A DNA stretch of 64,000 bases, taken from positions 35,550-99,549 of the forward strand of contig NZ_BLBG01000007.1 in NCBI RefSeq assembly GCF_009687905.1. Direction: 5' to 3'. Made by a program: the position numbers and the translations under genes. Shown here one piece after another: positions 17,532 to 26,346 of this stretch (the stretch's first letter is position 1; each line of letters opens with the position of its first letter). The notes below the pieces were generated by a model. It made no database searches and was not told the origin of the DNA. It saw nothing but the letters and a program-made list of their open reading frames with translations. The DNA is from Lacticaseibacillus zhaodongensis (GTDB lineage Bacteria; Bacillota; Bacilli; Lactobacillales; Lactobacillaceae).

Positions 17532-18134
17532 ATGACAAGCCAAGCTACTGACTTCGTAATCGAACGCGCACTCATCGCCACCTTGCGCGTCAAACCGTTC
17601 GAGAAAATCACGATTGACGATATCGCGCGCACTGCAGAAATTGACCGCAGCACTTTTTACCGCTATTTTCACAACAAATACGAGGCGTTAAGCTCCTCGA
17701 TGCGGGTGATCATCACCCCGGACATGTTCAAGGAACTCGACAGCATGAATCCCAGTTCCCGACTAGCCACGATGATTCAGTGGGTCGTCCACAACCGCAA
17801 GTTAATGAAGAACCTGCTGGTCGAAAATCAGCAGTTTAGCTCATACCAAGAGCTGGTCCGCGTCGTCACTACCATCTTGATGGAATTCGACAACAACACC
17901 ACCGGTTTCTCAAACGATCGCCCCTTAGCCGATCTCATCCATGGCGCCCCCGACCCGAAACGGCTCATTCACTTCGCCGCCGCCATGATCGTCTCCGTGC
18001 TCACGGATTACATCGCTAACGACGACAAAATTAAGGCCGATGATGTCATTAACGATATTCACTACCTGTTCGTGAAGCTCGGATTAGACGAAGACGCAGC
18101 TGCCGATCACGCAAGCACAATGCGGAAGGATTAA
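17532..18134 (+). CDS. TetR-family regulator linked to cardiolipin synthase
   Basis: A 200-residue TetR-type protein. The N-terminal helix-turn-helix (FEKITIDDIARTAEIDRSTFYRYFHNKYE, about residues 22-50) is of the DhaS/TetR_C_8 style, with the FYRYF recognition-helix pattern; the C-terminal half is a helical sensor domain. GGAGGGG precedes the ATG. The gene is divergent from the acyltransferase/GT8 operon and only 3 bases ahead of cls. It probably controls tetR-cls through the palindrome over its own -10, and may act on the divergent operon too; both are inference. Confidence 0.88.
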   Translation: MTSQATDFVIERALIATLRVKPFEKITIDDIARTAEIDRSTFYRYFHNKYEALSSSMRVIITPDMFKELDSMNPSSRLATMIQWVVHNRKLMKNLLVENQQFSSYQELVRVVTTILMEFDNNTTGFSNDRPLADLIHGAPDPKRLIHFAAAMIVSVLTDYIANDDKIKADDVINDIHYLFVKLGLDEDAAADHASTMRKD

Positions 18135-18137
18135 GCA

Positions 18138-19610
18138 ATGCTAGATTTGCTCTTTAGCCACGTACCAACCATCATCGGTATCATCATCTTTATCAACACC
18201 GTTGCCGCAATCGTGACGGTGTTCCACACGCCCCGCAACATTGCGTCCACTTGGGCCTGGCTGCTCGTGCTCGTGATGATCCCCGTCATCGGCTTCATTT
18301 TGTTCATGTTTACGGGCCGCGGGATGTCACAGGATAAACTGTTCCACATGCACCAAGCGGACCGCATCGGGTTAAAAGAAGTTATCGAGACCCAAGTTGC
18401 CGCCCTGCCGAAGTACCATCACTCTAGCGCCGACGACATTACGAAGAAGCGCAAGCAAACGGTCGAACTGTTCCGCAAAATCGACCGGGCCCCACTGACC
18501 CGCCGCAATGACGTCAAAATCTACACGGATGGCAACGATAAATTTACCGCCATGCTGGCTGACATTGCCCAAGCTAAGCGCAGCATCCACATTGAGTACT
18601 ACACTTTTTACGCCGATGAGATCGGTACCCAAGTCCGCGACGCCCTGGTTGAACGGGCTAACGCGGGGGTGGAAGTTCGCGTACTCTACGATGCGTTCGG
18701 TTCCCACGGCACGAACGCGAAGTTCTTTAAGCCGCTGACCCAGGCGGGTGGCCAGGCGGTGGCTTTTGTTACCTCCACTAACGCCGTCGCAAGCTTCCGC
18801 TTGAACTACCATGATCACCGTAAAATCGTGGTGATTGACGGCAAGATCGGTTACACTGGCGGCTTCAACATCGGCGACCAGTACCTGTCCCGCAGCAAGA
18901 AGTTCGGCTACTGGCGTGATACGCACCTGCGCATCGTCGGCCACGGGGTGGAATTACTCCAGATGCGCTTCATGATGGACTGGAACGCATCAGTTAACGA
19001 CAGTGAACACCTAATTTACACCCCGGAGTATTTCCCATTGCCGGATCAGGTGGTCAGTGGCACCACCAGCCTGCAGGTGGTCACCAGTGGTCCTGATTCC
19101 AACGATGAGCAAATCAAGACCGGTTACATCAAACTGATCAACGAAGCCGAGCACCGGGTTTGGCTGCAGTCACCCTACCTCGTTCCCGATGACTCCATGA
19201 TCACCGCCCTGCACATGGCGGCTAGTGCCGGCGTTGACGTGCGGATCATGATTCCCTGCATGCCCGACCACCCCTTCATCTACCGGGCAACCCAGTACTA
19301 CGCGCACATGCTGCACGATTTTGGCGTCAAAATCTATGTTTACCAGAACGGCTTTCTGCACGCCAAAACCATGCTCGTTGACGACGACATCTGTTCGGTC
19401 GGGAGTGCCAATCAGGACTTCCGTTCTTACAGCCTGAACTTCGAAGTGAACACCTTCATGTACGACGATGCGATCGTCAGCCAATTGGCGGACATCTACG
19501 AAAACGACATCGAGATGAGTGAACTACTCACAGATGAAACCATCGCGGATTGGTCCCACTGGCTGCGGTTCAAGCAAAATTTCTCGCGCTTACTATCACC
19601 AGTTCTATAA
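18138..19610 (+). CDS. cls: Cardiolipin synthase
   Basis: A 490-residue phospholipase D-superfamily enzyme that condenses two phosphatidylglycerols into cardiolipin and glycerol at the membrane. Two N-terminal membrane helices (about residues 8-28 and 38-58) precede the PLD domains. The HKD signatures are YHDHRKIVVIDGKIGYTGG and FLHAKTMLVDDDICSVGSAN, both with catalytic His, Lys and Asp. Length and architecture match Firmicutes Cls. It starts 3 bases after tetR, whose GGAAGGA end region provides the ribosome binding site. Coupling to a TetR regulator suggests control by membrane stress or a lipid-like signal (inference). Confidence 0.95.
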   Translation: MLDLLFSHVPTIIGIIIFINTVAAIVTVFHTPRNIASTWAWLLVLVMIPVIGFILFMFTGRGMSQDKLFHMHQADRIGLKEVIETQVAALPKYHHSSADDITKKRKQTVELFRKIDRAPLTRRNDVKIYTDGNDKFTAMLADIAQAKRSIHIEYYTFYADEIGTQVRDALVERANAGVEVRVLYDAFGSHGTNAKFFKPLTQAGGQAVAFVTSTNAVASFRLNYHDHRKIVVIDGKIGYTGGFNIGDQYLSRSKKFGYWRDTHLRIVGHGVELLQMRFMMDWNASVNDSEHLIYTPEYFPLPDQVVSGTTSLQVVTSGPDSNDEQIKTGYIKLINEAEHRVWLQSPYLVPDDSMITALHMAASAGVDVRIMIPCMPDHPFIYRATQYYAHMLHDFGVKIYVYQNGFLHAKTMLVDDDICSVGSANQDFRSYSLNFEVNTFMYDDAIVSQLADIYENDIEMSELLTDETIADWSHWLRFKQNFSRLLSPVL

Positions 19611-19625
19611 GCACCGCAACCCAAC

Positions 19626-19660
19626 AAAGGGGGCGCAGCCATTCAGACTGCGCCCCCTTT
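19626..19660 (+). terminator. Rho-independent terminator after cls
   Basis: A 13-bp perfect stem (AAAGGGGGCGCAG with CTGCGCCCCCTTT) around a 9-base loop, 15 bases past the stop. The arms start with AAA and end with TTT, so it may also serve the convergent DUF3284 gene. Confidence 0.85.
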
Positions 19661-19695
19661 GCATTTACATTTTGTCGAATCGTGAAGCACAACTC

Positions 19696-20139
19696 TTAAA
19701 CCGAGCTACTCCGTTGCACCCGTGGTGTCCCACAATCACAATAAGCAGCTTCAATTTCCCGGACCATCTTGGTGAGATTGTGCCGACGTAGCCATCCGCC
19801 AATGGGGATGTTATCCGCCAGCCAGCGACTGCCAGCATTTACCTCTTCTCCGTACGCTAAGCGCATTTGCGCGGCACCGAGCGCTTCCAGCTGGTAGCTA
19901 ACGCAGCGTTCGACCCGGCCAACACGCAGGCGATAAGCATAACAGCGATTCGGCGTGCAGTCGGTGATGACATAATGCGCATGCTGCCCGTTTGGTAGAA
20001 CTTTCCGGTAGGCAAAATTCTTGAGTCGCGTGGCCGAAATATTGCGCCCAACGCTGCACTGAATATCGTAAATTGCCGACTGGATCAGCTCCGTAAAGAA
20101 GTACTCCGCCGGAACGGCTAACTCGATTTTTAGCTCCAT
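19696..20139 (-). CDS. DUF3284-family protein
   Basis: A 147-residue soluble protein that fits the lactic acid bacterial DUF3284 family: an N-terminal strand MELKIELAVPAEYFF, a helix with the LKNF motif near residue 40, a middle beta region, and the C-terminal helix KMVREIEAAY. The layout is reminiscent of START/SRPBCC-like ligand-binding folds, but the biochemical role is unknown. A TTG one codon upstream is possible; the ATG at 20139 is better placed. The Cys-containing tail (YCDCGTPRVQRSSSV) is longer than I would expect for the family. It is monocistronic and convergent with cls. Confidence 0.75.
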   Translation of the reverse strand: MELKIELAVPAEYFFTELIQSAIYDIQCSVGRNISATRLKNFAYRKVLPNGQHAHYVITDCTPNRCYAYRLRVGRVERCVSYQLEALGAAQMRLAYGEEVNAGSRWLADNIPIGGWLRRHNLTKMVREIEAAYCDCGTPRVQRSSSV

Positions 20140-20652
20140 CAATCCTGCCCCCTACCATATACTTCCCCTGCACAAGCAGCGCGAATCCGCCTCCCCAGAC
20201 GCATTCCACTGCTGCATGCGGGTTACTTACTCGAGCCGGTCACTCCCGTTCAGGACGATTACAGCTTGCAGCAGACCGGCGCCGCGCACTTTCAACGCTT
20301 GTAACTACCTGCTTGTCCTATTGTCTAGCATCCATGCTGCCACTCCCTGCTTAGTGTTCCCCCGAAAACTAAGCCCTTGCTGCTCAGGTATTACGTAATG
20401 CTTACTTTGCTTATAAATAAAGTCTACAAGATTGGCCCCAGTCTGTTCAAGCGCTTTCATAAACTTTTTTAGCAAATAAACCACAAAATTTGCTAATGCC
20501 AACGAATTGAATAACACGTTATAAAGTGCTGGCAGACAATATTGGTTGCTATCATTGCATTCATTAATTTTCAACAACCTTTTGTCTAATCAAATTTTCT
20601 TTAGAATTCCGTAACTTTTTGCTCTATTATGTTTGGAGGGAGGAGCAAACCG
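20140..20652. other. Long intergenic stretch, GC-rich then AT-rich
   Basis: About 510 bases between divergent genes. The first 180 are GC-rich with small inverted repeats; the remainder is markedly AT-rich and presumably holds the promoter of the rightward membrane protein gene. I do not support any coding sequence here. Confidence 0.4.
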
Positions 20653-21348
20653 GTGCAATTAATTAATACTATTTACAACTTATTCTTTAGCAGCCCCAAC
20701 CGCCGCGCAGCAACAGGAGCCATTAGCTCCTCTGCGCTGAACCTGCTAGCGGGCCTCGTCTCCGTAATCTGGGGCGCCTTTACCCACGCGCCGTGGCTCG
20801 TACTGAACGGTTCTTATTACCTCCTGCTGTTCTTTAGCCGCCGTTACGCCTTGCGCCAGTACTGGGCTAGCCGCCAGCAAAATGCTGCCAGCGACCGGTT
20901 TCTGCGCGAATACAAGGCCTACCACAACACGGGCGCATTCCTGATCGCCATCGGGGGTAGTTACATTGTCTTGACCTTGTGGCTGTTCTTCGCGGTCCAT
21001 CACCCCGAAGAGTCGATCAGTGCCGCCATCATTGGGGGCCTGATTGCCGTCATCAAAATTGGCATCGAACTACGGGGAATCTTCAATTACCGTGGCTTCA
21101 GCAATCCAATCATGACCACCATCAAGCGCCTCAACCTGGCAGCGGGACTCATTTCCTTTGGCCTGGCGTCGCGCTCGATCCTGATGCTGGGGCACCTACT
21201 CAATACCGTGGGCAACACGCTGATTTTGGGAATCGTCCTCGGTGGTGCCATTGTGGCTGTTGGCTACTCGATGTTCAGCAAGCGGCAAAACGCGGTCCCA
21301 TGGGTCAACGAAGGTGACGGGGACGCCGACTACGCAGAAATGGGCTGA
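20653..21348 (+). CDS. Small polytopic membrane protein of unknown function
   Basis: A 231-residue protein with about six hydrophobic helices, an Arg-rich cytoplasmic loop (FSRRYALRQYWASRQQNAASDRF, shown in part) and an acidic C-terminal tail ending GDGDADYAEMG. I do not recognise a family with certainty. An ATG 24 bases upstream is in frame, but the strong GGAGGGAGGAG lies inside that extension and is correctly spaced from GTG 20653, so GTG was chosen. It is monocistronic, with a terminator 14 bases downstream. No neighbour suggests a role. Confidence 0.75.
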   Translation: MQLINTIYNLFFSSPNRRAATGAISSSALNLLAGLVSVIWGAFTHAPWLVLNGSYYLLLFFSRRYALRQYWASRQQNAASDRFLREYKAYHNTGAFLIAIGGSYIVLTLWLFFAVHHPEESISAAIIGGLIAVIKIGIELRGIFNYRGFSNPIMTTIKRLNLAAGLISFGLASRSILMLGHLLNTVGNTLILGIVLGGAIVAVGYSMFSKRQNAVPWVNEGDGDADYAEMG

Positions 21349-21362
21349 AAAATCTTAATAGC

Positions 21363-21412
21363 AAAAAGCAGCTCCACAACCATTCAAAAACTACGGTTGT
21401 GGGGCTGCTTTT
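21363..21412 (+). terminator. Rho-independent terminator
   Basis: AAAAGCAGC-CCACAACC pairs with GGTTGTGGGGCTGCTTTT (one wobble) around about 13 bases; it ends the membrane protein gene and probably also helps end the convergent gene pair. Confidence 0.85.
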
Positions 21413-21465
21413 ATGTATCGGCAAAGCCGCAGACTAATTCAAAACTCCGCCAGCAAGCTACGCAA

Positions 21466-21699
21466 CTATTGAATTACATCCGCCTGCGCCCACTGAATCG
21501 TGATGCCGTATCCATCGTAGAAGTTCCCCTCATCCGCACCATCGTCAAGGATCATGTCGATGCTGGGCTCGTCCATCTGGTCTTGAATCGTGTTGATCAT
21601 CTTGCGAAATTCATCCCGGCAGCGCGCCTTATGGGCAAAAACTTCCGTACCCATTCCGTCCGGATTCGCAAAACTCAGTACGTATACAGTCTGGTCCAT
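21466..21699 (-). CDS. Hypothetical 77-residue protein
   Basis: A small soluble, acidic protein (MDQTVYVLSFANPDG start; DDGADEGNFYDGYG near the end). No family is recognised. Support for coding: a perfect AGGAGG seven to eight bases ahead of the ATG, codon usage like its neighbours, and position 11 bases after the stop of the 344-residue gene upstream, implying a two-gene operon. The alternating hydrophobic N-terminus suggests a compact alpha/beta fold. Function unknown. Confidence 0.7.
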   Translation of the reverse strand: MDQTVYVLSFANPDGMGTEVFAHKARCRDEFRKMINTIQDQMDEPSIDMILDDGADEGNFYDGYGITIQWAQADVIQ

Positions 21700-21710
21700 G
21701 TTACTTCCTC

Positions 21711-22745
21711 CTACTTTTCTTCAGCCTGCAAGCGGCGGCGCGCCTCATCAAAACTAATGATTTTGGCGGGCTTATTCTGCTTGGGTGCGGGCTGGGCTGG
21801 CTTCTGCTTGATGTCGAAGAACTCCTGCAAAACTGCTGCGTGGCGGCTCATGAAGCGCTGTTCGCCGCCAGGATTGGCAAGTGAGTCCCCATCTAGCTGG
21901 GCCGCGAACTGCATCCGCAGATCCGTTGGTAGCGGCGAAGTGTCCACCATGAAGCTGGTGACGAGTTGATTAATAAGTGCGTCCATCTCCCGCTGGTTCT
22001 TGGGCGGCTGCTGGCCATCCAGCATTTTGCTCAGATTAATGTCGGGCATCACGATGCGTTTGAACCAATCGGTGATGTACTTCATGTCCGCGCGACCATA
22101 ACCGTCGGCAATAGCGTTGCAGAGCATCAGGTCCATACCGTCTGCGCCCTCAGCAAGCAACACGAATTCACTGAAGTGTTCCTGCATGAACTTGTCATTA
22201 TCGAGCTTGCTTTCCCGCTGCAGGCCGTAAAACTCCGCTAACGTGTCCAGAACGTCATCGGGATCAAAGCCATTGCGGGGGTTGGGATTCAGGCCAGTGC
22301 CATCATCGTAACGCTCAAAATTGTAGCCGTCGTAACCCTGAATGTCATCCAGATAGGCGTCAGTGCTAGCGGGCATGTACAGCCCCCCGAATTCTGTGAG
22401 TGCGTGCAGCAGGGCATCCGCATTATTGATGTGCCCCTCCTCCTGCAGATAACCAAAGTAGTTACCTAGCATGACGAAGGTTTCGCGCCACGCATCTGCG
22501 CTCAGCTGACGATAGTGTTCTTGCGCAATCTGCTCCGTAGCCGTTCCGGTCCACCGCCGCGGCCGGCGCCCGAATTCGTCACACATCGCCAGACTATATT
22601 CGCGGATAATTTCGCGAATTCGCTTGTCACTGATTTTGAAATTCTCTGCGTACGCCTGAATGCCGGGATTAGTGAGGAAATCATCAAGCCACTCCTGCGT
22701 ATGTTCAAGCACGTATTTACGGTCCGCATCGTTTTGCTTAGCCAT
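21711..22745 (-). CDS. Hypothetical 344-residue protein
   Basis: A soluble, mostly helical, acidic protein that I cannot place in a family. The N-terminal 100 residues are rich in charged helices (QEWLDDFLTNPGIQAYAENF; DEFGRRPRRWTGTATEQIAQ). The middle contains YDGYNFERYDDGTGLNPNP and repeated Asp-rich turns. A proline/lysine linker (QKPAQPAPKQNKPAK) leads to a short C-terminal motif KIISFDEARRRLQ. This linker-plus-motif ending may be a docking tail (inference). AGGAGA lies ahead of the ATG, and a TATAAT (complement of 22781-22786) is present about 40 bases upstream. It is followed by the 77-residue gene. Confidence 0.75.
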   Translation of the reverse strand: MAKQNDADRKYVLEHTQEWLDDFLTNPGIQAYAENFKISDKRIREIIREYSLAMCDEFGRRPRRWTGTATEQIAQEHYRQLSADAWRETFVMLGNYFGYLQEEGHINNADALLHALTEFGGLYMPASTDAYLDDIQGYDGYNFERYDDGTGLNPNPRNGFDPDDVLDTLAEFYGLQRESKLDNDKFMQEHFSEFVLLAEGADGMDLMLCNAIADGYGRADMKYITDWFKRIVMPDINLSKMLDGQQPPKNQREMDALINQLVTSFMVDTSPLPTDLRMQFAAQLDGDSLANPGGEQRFMSRHAAVLQEFFDIKQKPAQPAPKQNKPAKIISFDEARRRLQAEEK

Positions 22746-23370
22746 TTTTATCTCCTCATGTTCTTAGCTGATCTACTTTCATTATAGAGTAAGCCCGAAC
22801 GCATCGCATCCAAGCGGGCACTTATTTTGCAAACACTTAGGCTGAACACCGGTGGCAGCCTTTTTTTGAATGGCCACTGGGCGCCACCAGCCCCAGTTAG
22901 CATGACCAGTTTGCAAAAGCCGCTTTCATTTAAGAACGTATGTAATATAAAAAACAAAGTTGCCCGCAATTCGGCACGTGCAGCGGAAGCACAGCAGACC
23001 GTTTTCAGTAAGTCCTGACACAGTACAACGGTGTAATATTTTAACAGTCGGCTGCCAGAGTGCCAACTTGACAGCCCTAATAAGCGCTTCATAACCGACG
23101 TTTTATCTATTTATGTACAAATATGTACAAATCTACCACCGAGTGCGCTGCCATTTATGCTGATATTTTGGCCGCCGGAACAGAGCCAAGCCCAAGCCGG
23201 ACGGTCTAGATATAGAATAACAGTCGCTCATTATCAACATGGTTGTATAATTTCTAACCGCAAAATGATACGCCGGACCAATCCGCAGTAAATCCGGGCT
23301 TGCCTCCTGTGAAAGTTTTCACCGCTTAATCAGCATTGGTTAAGAAATAACATGCTATTACGCATTTTCC
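22746..23370. other. Long intergenic region between divergent genes
   Basis: About 625 bases. It contains the TATAAT of the leftward gene pair (22781-22786, minus), a rightward terminator-like hairpin with no gene in front of it (22839-22867), and a perfect tandem 10-mer, TATGTACAAA twice (23112-23131), each copy holding the palindrome TGTACA. No coding sequence is supported. Confidence 0.5.
22839..22867 (+). terminator. Orphan terminator-like hairpin
   Basis: AGGCTG pairs with CAGCCT around an 11-base segment and is followed by seven T on the plus strand. No rightward gene precedes it, so it could end a small RNA or be a relic. Confidence 0.45.
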
Positions 23371-23401
23371 TTGACTTGACCCACCACCCGTAGCGTATAC
23401 T
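23371..23401 (+). promoter_or_regulatory. Candidate promoter of the Rgg-like gene
   Basis: -35 TTGACT (23371-23376) and -10 TATACT (23396-23401) with a long 19-base spacer. The spacing is suboptimal, as often seen at activator-dependent promoters. Confidence 0.45.
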
Positions 23402-23449
23402 GAGTCCTTGGGGAAATTTAGGAGTACTTATAATTTAGGAGGAGCACCT

Positions 23450-24373
23450 TTGGAAGATTACGACACACAACTTGGCCCATTTTTCCGGCACATCCGGAAG
23501 CGCCGTGGCCTTAAAATTCGGGACGTCGCGAGTGGAATTTCAGAAACAACTCTCTCGCGATTTGAGCGTGGTCAAATCGACCTCACAATTGCTAAACTTG
23601 CACCTTCAGTTGAAGCACTCGAAGTCGATCCCGAAGACCTATTTCTGCGGTCAGCCCAATCAAAACGGGCCTTTACCAACGCACTGCAGCAAGTGAATAC
23701 GGCTCTGGTCAACGCTGACCAAGCCGCGGCTGAAGAAGCGGTCAATGCCTACCGTAGCGCAACGGCCCACCGCGACCTGCCGCTGCGGCACTTTGACCTG
23801 CTGATTCTAAACTCAGTTGCCCGGTCAATTACTGACCCGCTCGCTTACATGCACGAAGACGAACAGCGGGAAGTGCTTAACTTCTTGGCTAGAGACGATG
23901 ATTGGCACCGTTTTGAATACATGCTTCTGGGCCACCTGATCTACTTCATGGACGCCCACGCAGCTGAGCGCTGCCTGCGGATCATGCACCGCTCCTACAC
24001 CCAGCGCAAGCACCCGCTTGACGATACTTGTGAATACGCGGAGGCATTGCTGAGCGCAATGCGGCGCCCACTGGCTGAACGCTCCTTGGCAATGGCCGAT
24101 GAAATCAGTGGCATGCTTGCCGACCTCGGCGACGACCCATTGGCGGCTAACTTCAACTACCGCCGCTCTTTGGCGCTGGATGTTCTAGCTTACCTTAAGC
24201 AACCAACTAGTGCGCGGCTTGATGCAGTCCAAACCACGCTGAACGCAATGGCTTTGACTGGCAACGACACGATTGCTAATAGTGATGCGCGTTGGCTGCA
24301 ACTGATTCGGGTTCCTGTTAGTAACGTTGGGGGCCAACAAGACATCGCGGAGCAAATTGAAGCCGAAAGCTAA
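23450..24373 (+). CDS. Rgg/GadR/MutR-family transcriptional regulator
   Basis: A 307-residue regulator with an N-terminal XRE-type helix-turn-helix (about residues 8-62: FRHIRKRRGLKIRDVASG, then TTLSRFERGQIDLTIAKL) and a long all-helical C-terminal domain like the TPR-type peptide-sensing domain of Rgg/PlcR proteins. TTG 23450 was taken as start because AGGAGG stands the right distance before it; an upstream in-frame TTG at 23408 lacks a ribosome site. Many Rgg proteins bind short pheromone peptides encoded beside them. I find no credible peptide gene here, and no obvious target operon, so it is an orphan in this window. Confidence 0.85.
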   Translation: MEDYDTQLGPFFRHIRKRRGLKIRDVASGISETTLSRFERGQIDLTIAKLAPSVEALEVDPEDLFLRSAQSKRAFTNALQQVNTALVNADQAAAEEAVNAYRSATAHRDLPLRHFDLLILNSVARSITDPLAYMHEDEQREVLNFLARDDDWHRFEYMLLGHLIYFMDAHAAERCLRIMHRSYTQRKHPLDDTCEYAEALLSAMRRPLAERSLAMADEISGMLADLGDDPLAANFNYRRSLALDVLAYLKQPTSARLDAVQTTLNAMALTGNDTIANSDARWLQLIRVPVSNVGGQQDIAEQIEAES

Positions 24374-24426
24374 GCATTTTGCTTAAGCCCCGGCTTGAAG
24401 CGCCCCTCAAAGCACACAATAAAAAT

Positions 24427-24474
24427 AAAGATGGTCGCAGCAATTAATAGTTTGCTGTGACCATCTTTTTAATT
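24427..24474. terminator. Bidirectional terminator between rgg and tetR
   Basis: AAAGATGGTC-GCAGCAA pairs with TTGCTG-T-GACCATCTTT around a 7-base loop; T-rich on the plus strand and A-rich ahead, so usable by both convergent genes. It overlaps the stop codon of the leftward tetR. Confidence 0.85.
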
Positions 24475-25134
24475 TGCCTGCGTTGGCGTGAGGCTGCGCT
24501 CGATAAAGCCAATGACGACCCGCTTTTGCTGCGCCAAGTCCCCAGTAGGCAGACCGAGCATAATGCGTAATACTAGCGCCAGCATTGGCCCCGCCAATCC
24601 CTGCAACAGCATATCATTTGGTAAATCGACAATCAGTTTTTGCGCTCTTAGTTTTTTCAAGTCGACAATCAGGTCCGCATAAACATGATCCGTGAATAGG
24701 CGGCTGAGTTTGGCTAGGGTGTCCGGGTTATTGAGAATCTGACCCAGCACGATTTTGAGGGCTGGAGCGTTGATGGCGAGAAAATCGATGCGGTTCCCAA
24801 CAACATTAGTTACGAATGTGTGCAGGTCGGGGTAATCCTGATTGATCTCTTGGTTAACGAATTCCGTTGCGGCCCGCGGAATGGCCCCGGCGAAGAACGG
24901 TGCGAGCACCGCGTTCAGCAGACCATCCTTGGTCTTATAGCGTTTGTAAACCGTGCCCTGCGCCACGCCCGCGCGCTTAGCAATGTCCGCCGTGGTCGTG
25001 TGGTCGAAACCCTGCTGAGTAAAGAGTGCGAACGCTGCTAGCAAAATATCCCGCTGCTTCACCGGCAGGGTCGTGTCTGCGGCAAGCGTCTGGGCATATA
25101 GTTTTTGAAAATCGCTCGGTTGTTTATTTGTCAT
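24469..25134 (-). CDS. TetR-family regulator of the ABC-2 exporter operon
   Basis: A 221-residue TetR/AcrR-type repressor with helix-turn-helix in residues 28-70 (KQRDILLAAFALFTQQGF, then ADIAKRAGVAQGTVYKRYKTK) and a helical effector domain. It is the third gene of a transporter operon, starting 15 bases after the permease stop. The operon promoter carries two copies of a GTGAGT-N4-ACTCAC palindrome, so the protein very probably represses its own operon until a transported compound binds. Such a layout is common for efflux systems induced by toxic compounds; the inducer is unknown. Confidence 0.9.
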   Translation of the reverse strand: MTNKQPSDFQKLYAQTLAADTTLPVKQRDILLAAFALFTQQGFDHTTTADIAKRAGVAQGTVYKRYKTKDGLLNAVLAPFFAGAIPRAATEFVNQEINQDYPDLHTFVTNVVGNRIDFLAINAPALKIVLGQILNNPDTLAKLSRLFTDHVYADLIVDLKKLRAQKLIVDLPNDMLLQGLAGPMLALVLRIMLGLPTGDLAQQKRVVIGFIERSLTPTQAN

Positions 25135-25149
25135 CAGATGCCCCCACTT

Positions 25150-26346
25150 CTATACTTTCCGGTAACGGCGCAGCCCCTCAATATTGGCAACGGTCAGAAC
25201 CACTAGGAAGAGCATCAGTACGCCCAAATCCACGAGCACCTCGTTACTAAACAGGCTGCGACCGTACATGATGATCTGCTCCTGCGCATCTCCAGAATAC
25301 TTCAGTGGCAGAATGTACGCAATGTCGCGCACCCATGCAGCCATTGAATCCAGCGGGACGATCCCGGAGAAGAAAATCTGTGGAACCAGCACGATCGGAA
25401 TGAACTGCATCATCTGAAACTCGCTGCTGGCAAAAGTCGACAGCAGAATGCCGAATGCTAAAGCGACCAATGCCAGTACGAAGTTGACAAAAATGACTGC
25501 CGCTAAGCTACCGACAATCTGGATTCCAAGTGCATAAATCGTGACCACAACGATAATTAGGGTCTGGATAATGGCCAAAAGTCCATAAGCAATGGTGTAG
25601 CCAAACACGATGTCACTACGCCGGACTGGGGTCGCCAGCAAGCGGTCCAGGGTGCCACTCGTCCGTTCCTTCAGCAGCGCCATCCCCGAAATCAGGAAGA
25701 CGAAGAAGAAAACGAAAAAGCCCATGAGAATCGGCAACATCTTGTCAAAGAAGTTGGTGTTCTTGTCGCCGTAGACGTAGTGGTTGGTGATTGTCGGAGC
25801 GGCAGCCTGCTTGTGCGTCGTGGCTGGCGCCGCCGCGTTGCCCGCGCTTGCAGCCGCAAACTGCTTGGCTGCCGGTGCTGGTAACAGCTTGGTCAATTGC
25901 CCGATGGCCGTCTGCTGCTTGGCGATGACCGTGCCCTGCAGCTTAAGGGTTTGCTTCATGGTTTCCACACCCTGCTTGGTCAAAACACCCTGCATGACCT
26001 GCTTGACCGCGGCGGTCTTGCTGGCATCAGTGTTGGCGTGGGTCAAGATGTACTTACTACCAGATTTGCGCACAATGGCGTCCGCATGCTGATTTTTCAG
26101 GCTTTTACGCGCGGCCCGCATGCTAGACTTTTTGACGACCTGAACGTGCTTAACATCTTCCAGCTCCGTCCGCACCGCACTCGGAACGTGCACCGCGTCA
26201 ATGGTGACGCTGGTACTAGAATTGGCCCCAAAAATAATTTTCATCAGAAACATGATCAAAACTGGTGCGAGGAACATTAACGCCAGCGTCCGTTTGTCGC
26301 GAAACAGCTCCTTGATCACCCGTCTTGCAATCGCAAGTGTGCGCAT
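25150..26346 (-). CDS. ABC-2 type exporter permease
   Basis: A 398-residue ABC2_membrane_3-type permease: a first membrane helix (about residues 20-38), a large outward domain (to about residue 205) containing an Ala-rich linker, then five more helices. The cytoplasmic loop LLKERTSGTLDRLLATPVRRSDIVFGY is the classic coupling element of the family. Its ATG overlaps the ATPase stop by one base (TAATG), implying translational coupling. Together with the ATPase it would export a drug, lipid or peptide; the TetR gene behind it favours a toxic small molecule (inference). Confidence 0.92.
   Translation of the reverse strand: MRTLAIARRVIKELFRDKRTLALMFLAPVLIMFLMKIIFGANSSTSVTIDAVHVPSAVRTELEDVKHVQVVKKSSMRAARKSLKNQHADAIVRKSGSKYILTHANTDASKTAAVKQVMQGVLTKQGVETMKQTLKLQGTVIAKQQTAIGQLTKLLPAPAAKQFAAASAGNAAAPATTHKQAAAPTITNHYVYGDKNTNFFDKMLPILMGFFVFFFVFLISGMALLKERTSGTLDRLLATPVRRSDIVFGYTIAYGLLAIIQTLIIVVVTIYALGIQIVGSLAAVIFVNFVLALVALAFGILLSTFASSEFQMMQFIPIVLVPQIFFSGIVPLDSMAAWVRDIAYILPLKYSGDAQEQIIMYGRSLFSNEVLVDLGVLMLFLVVLTVANIEGLRRYRKV

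Noticed and set aside
20238..20248. GGTCACTCCCG, also found in element E1, suggesting another copy of the E repeat
   Set aside because: The match is only 11 bases and none of the other modules are present; coincidence is likely.
20305..20577. A 90-residue leftward frame in the AT-rich gap
   Set aside because: No ribosome binding site or neighbour support, and codon use unlike that of surrounding genes; probably chance.
22748..23092. A 114-residue leftward frame upstream of the hypothetical 344-residue gene
   Set aside because: It runs through a terminator-like hairpin and the promoter region, with no ribosome site and no plausible protein features.
23351..23392. A 13-codon frame (MLLRIFLDLTHHP) just ahead of the Rgg-like gene, considered as a pheromone peptide
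   Set aside because: No ribosome binding site, overlaps the candidate promoter, and its His/Pro ending is unlike known short hydrophobic peptides.
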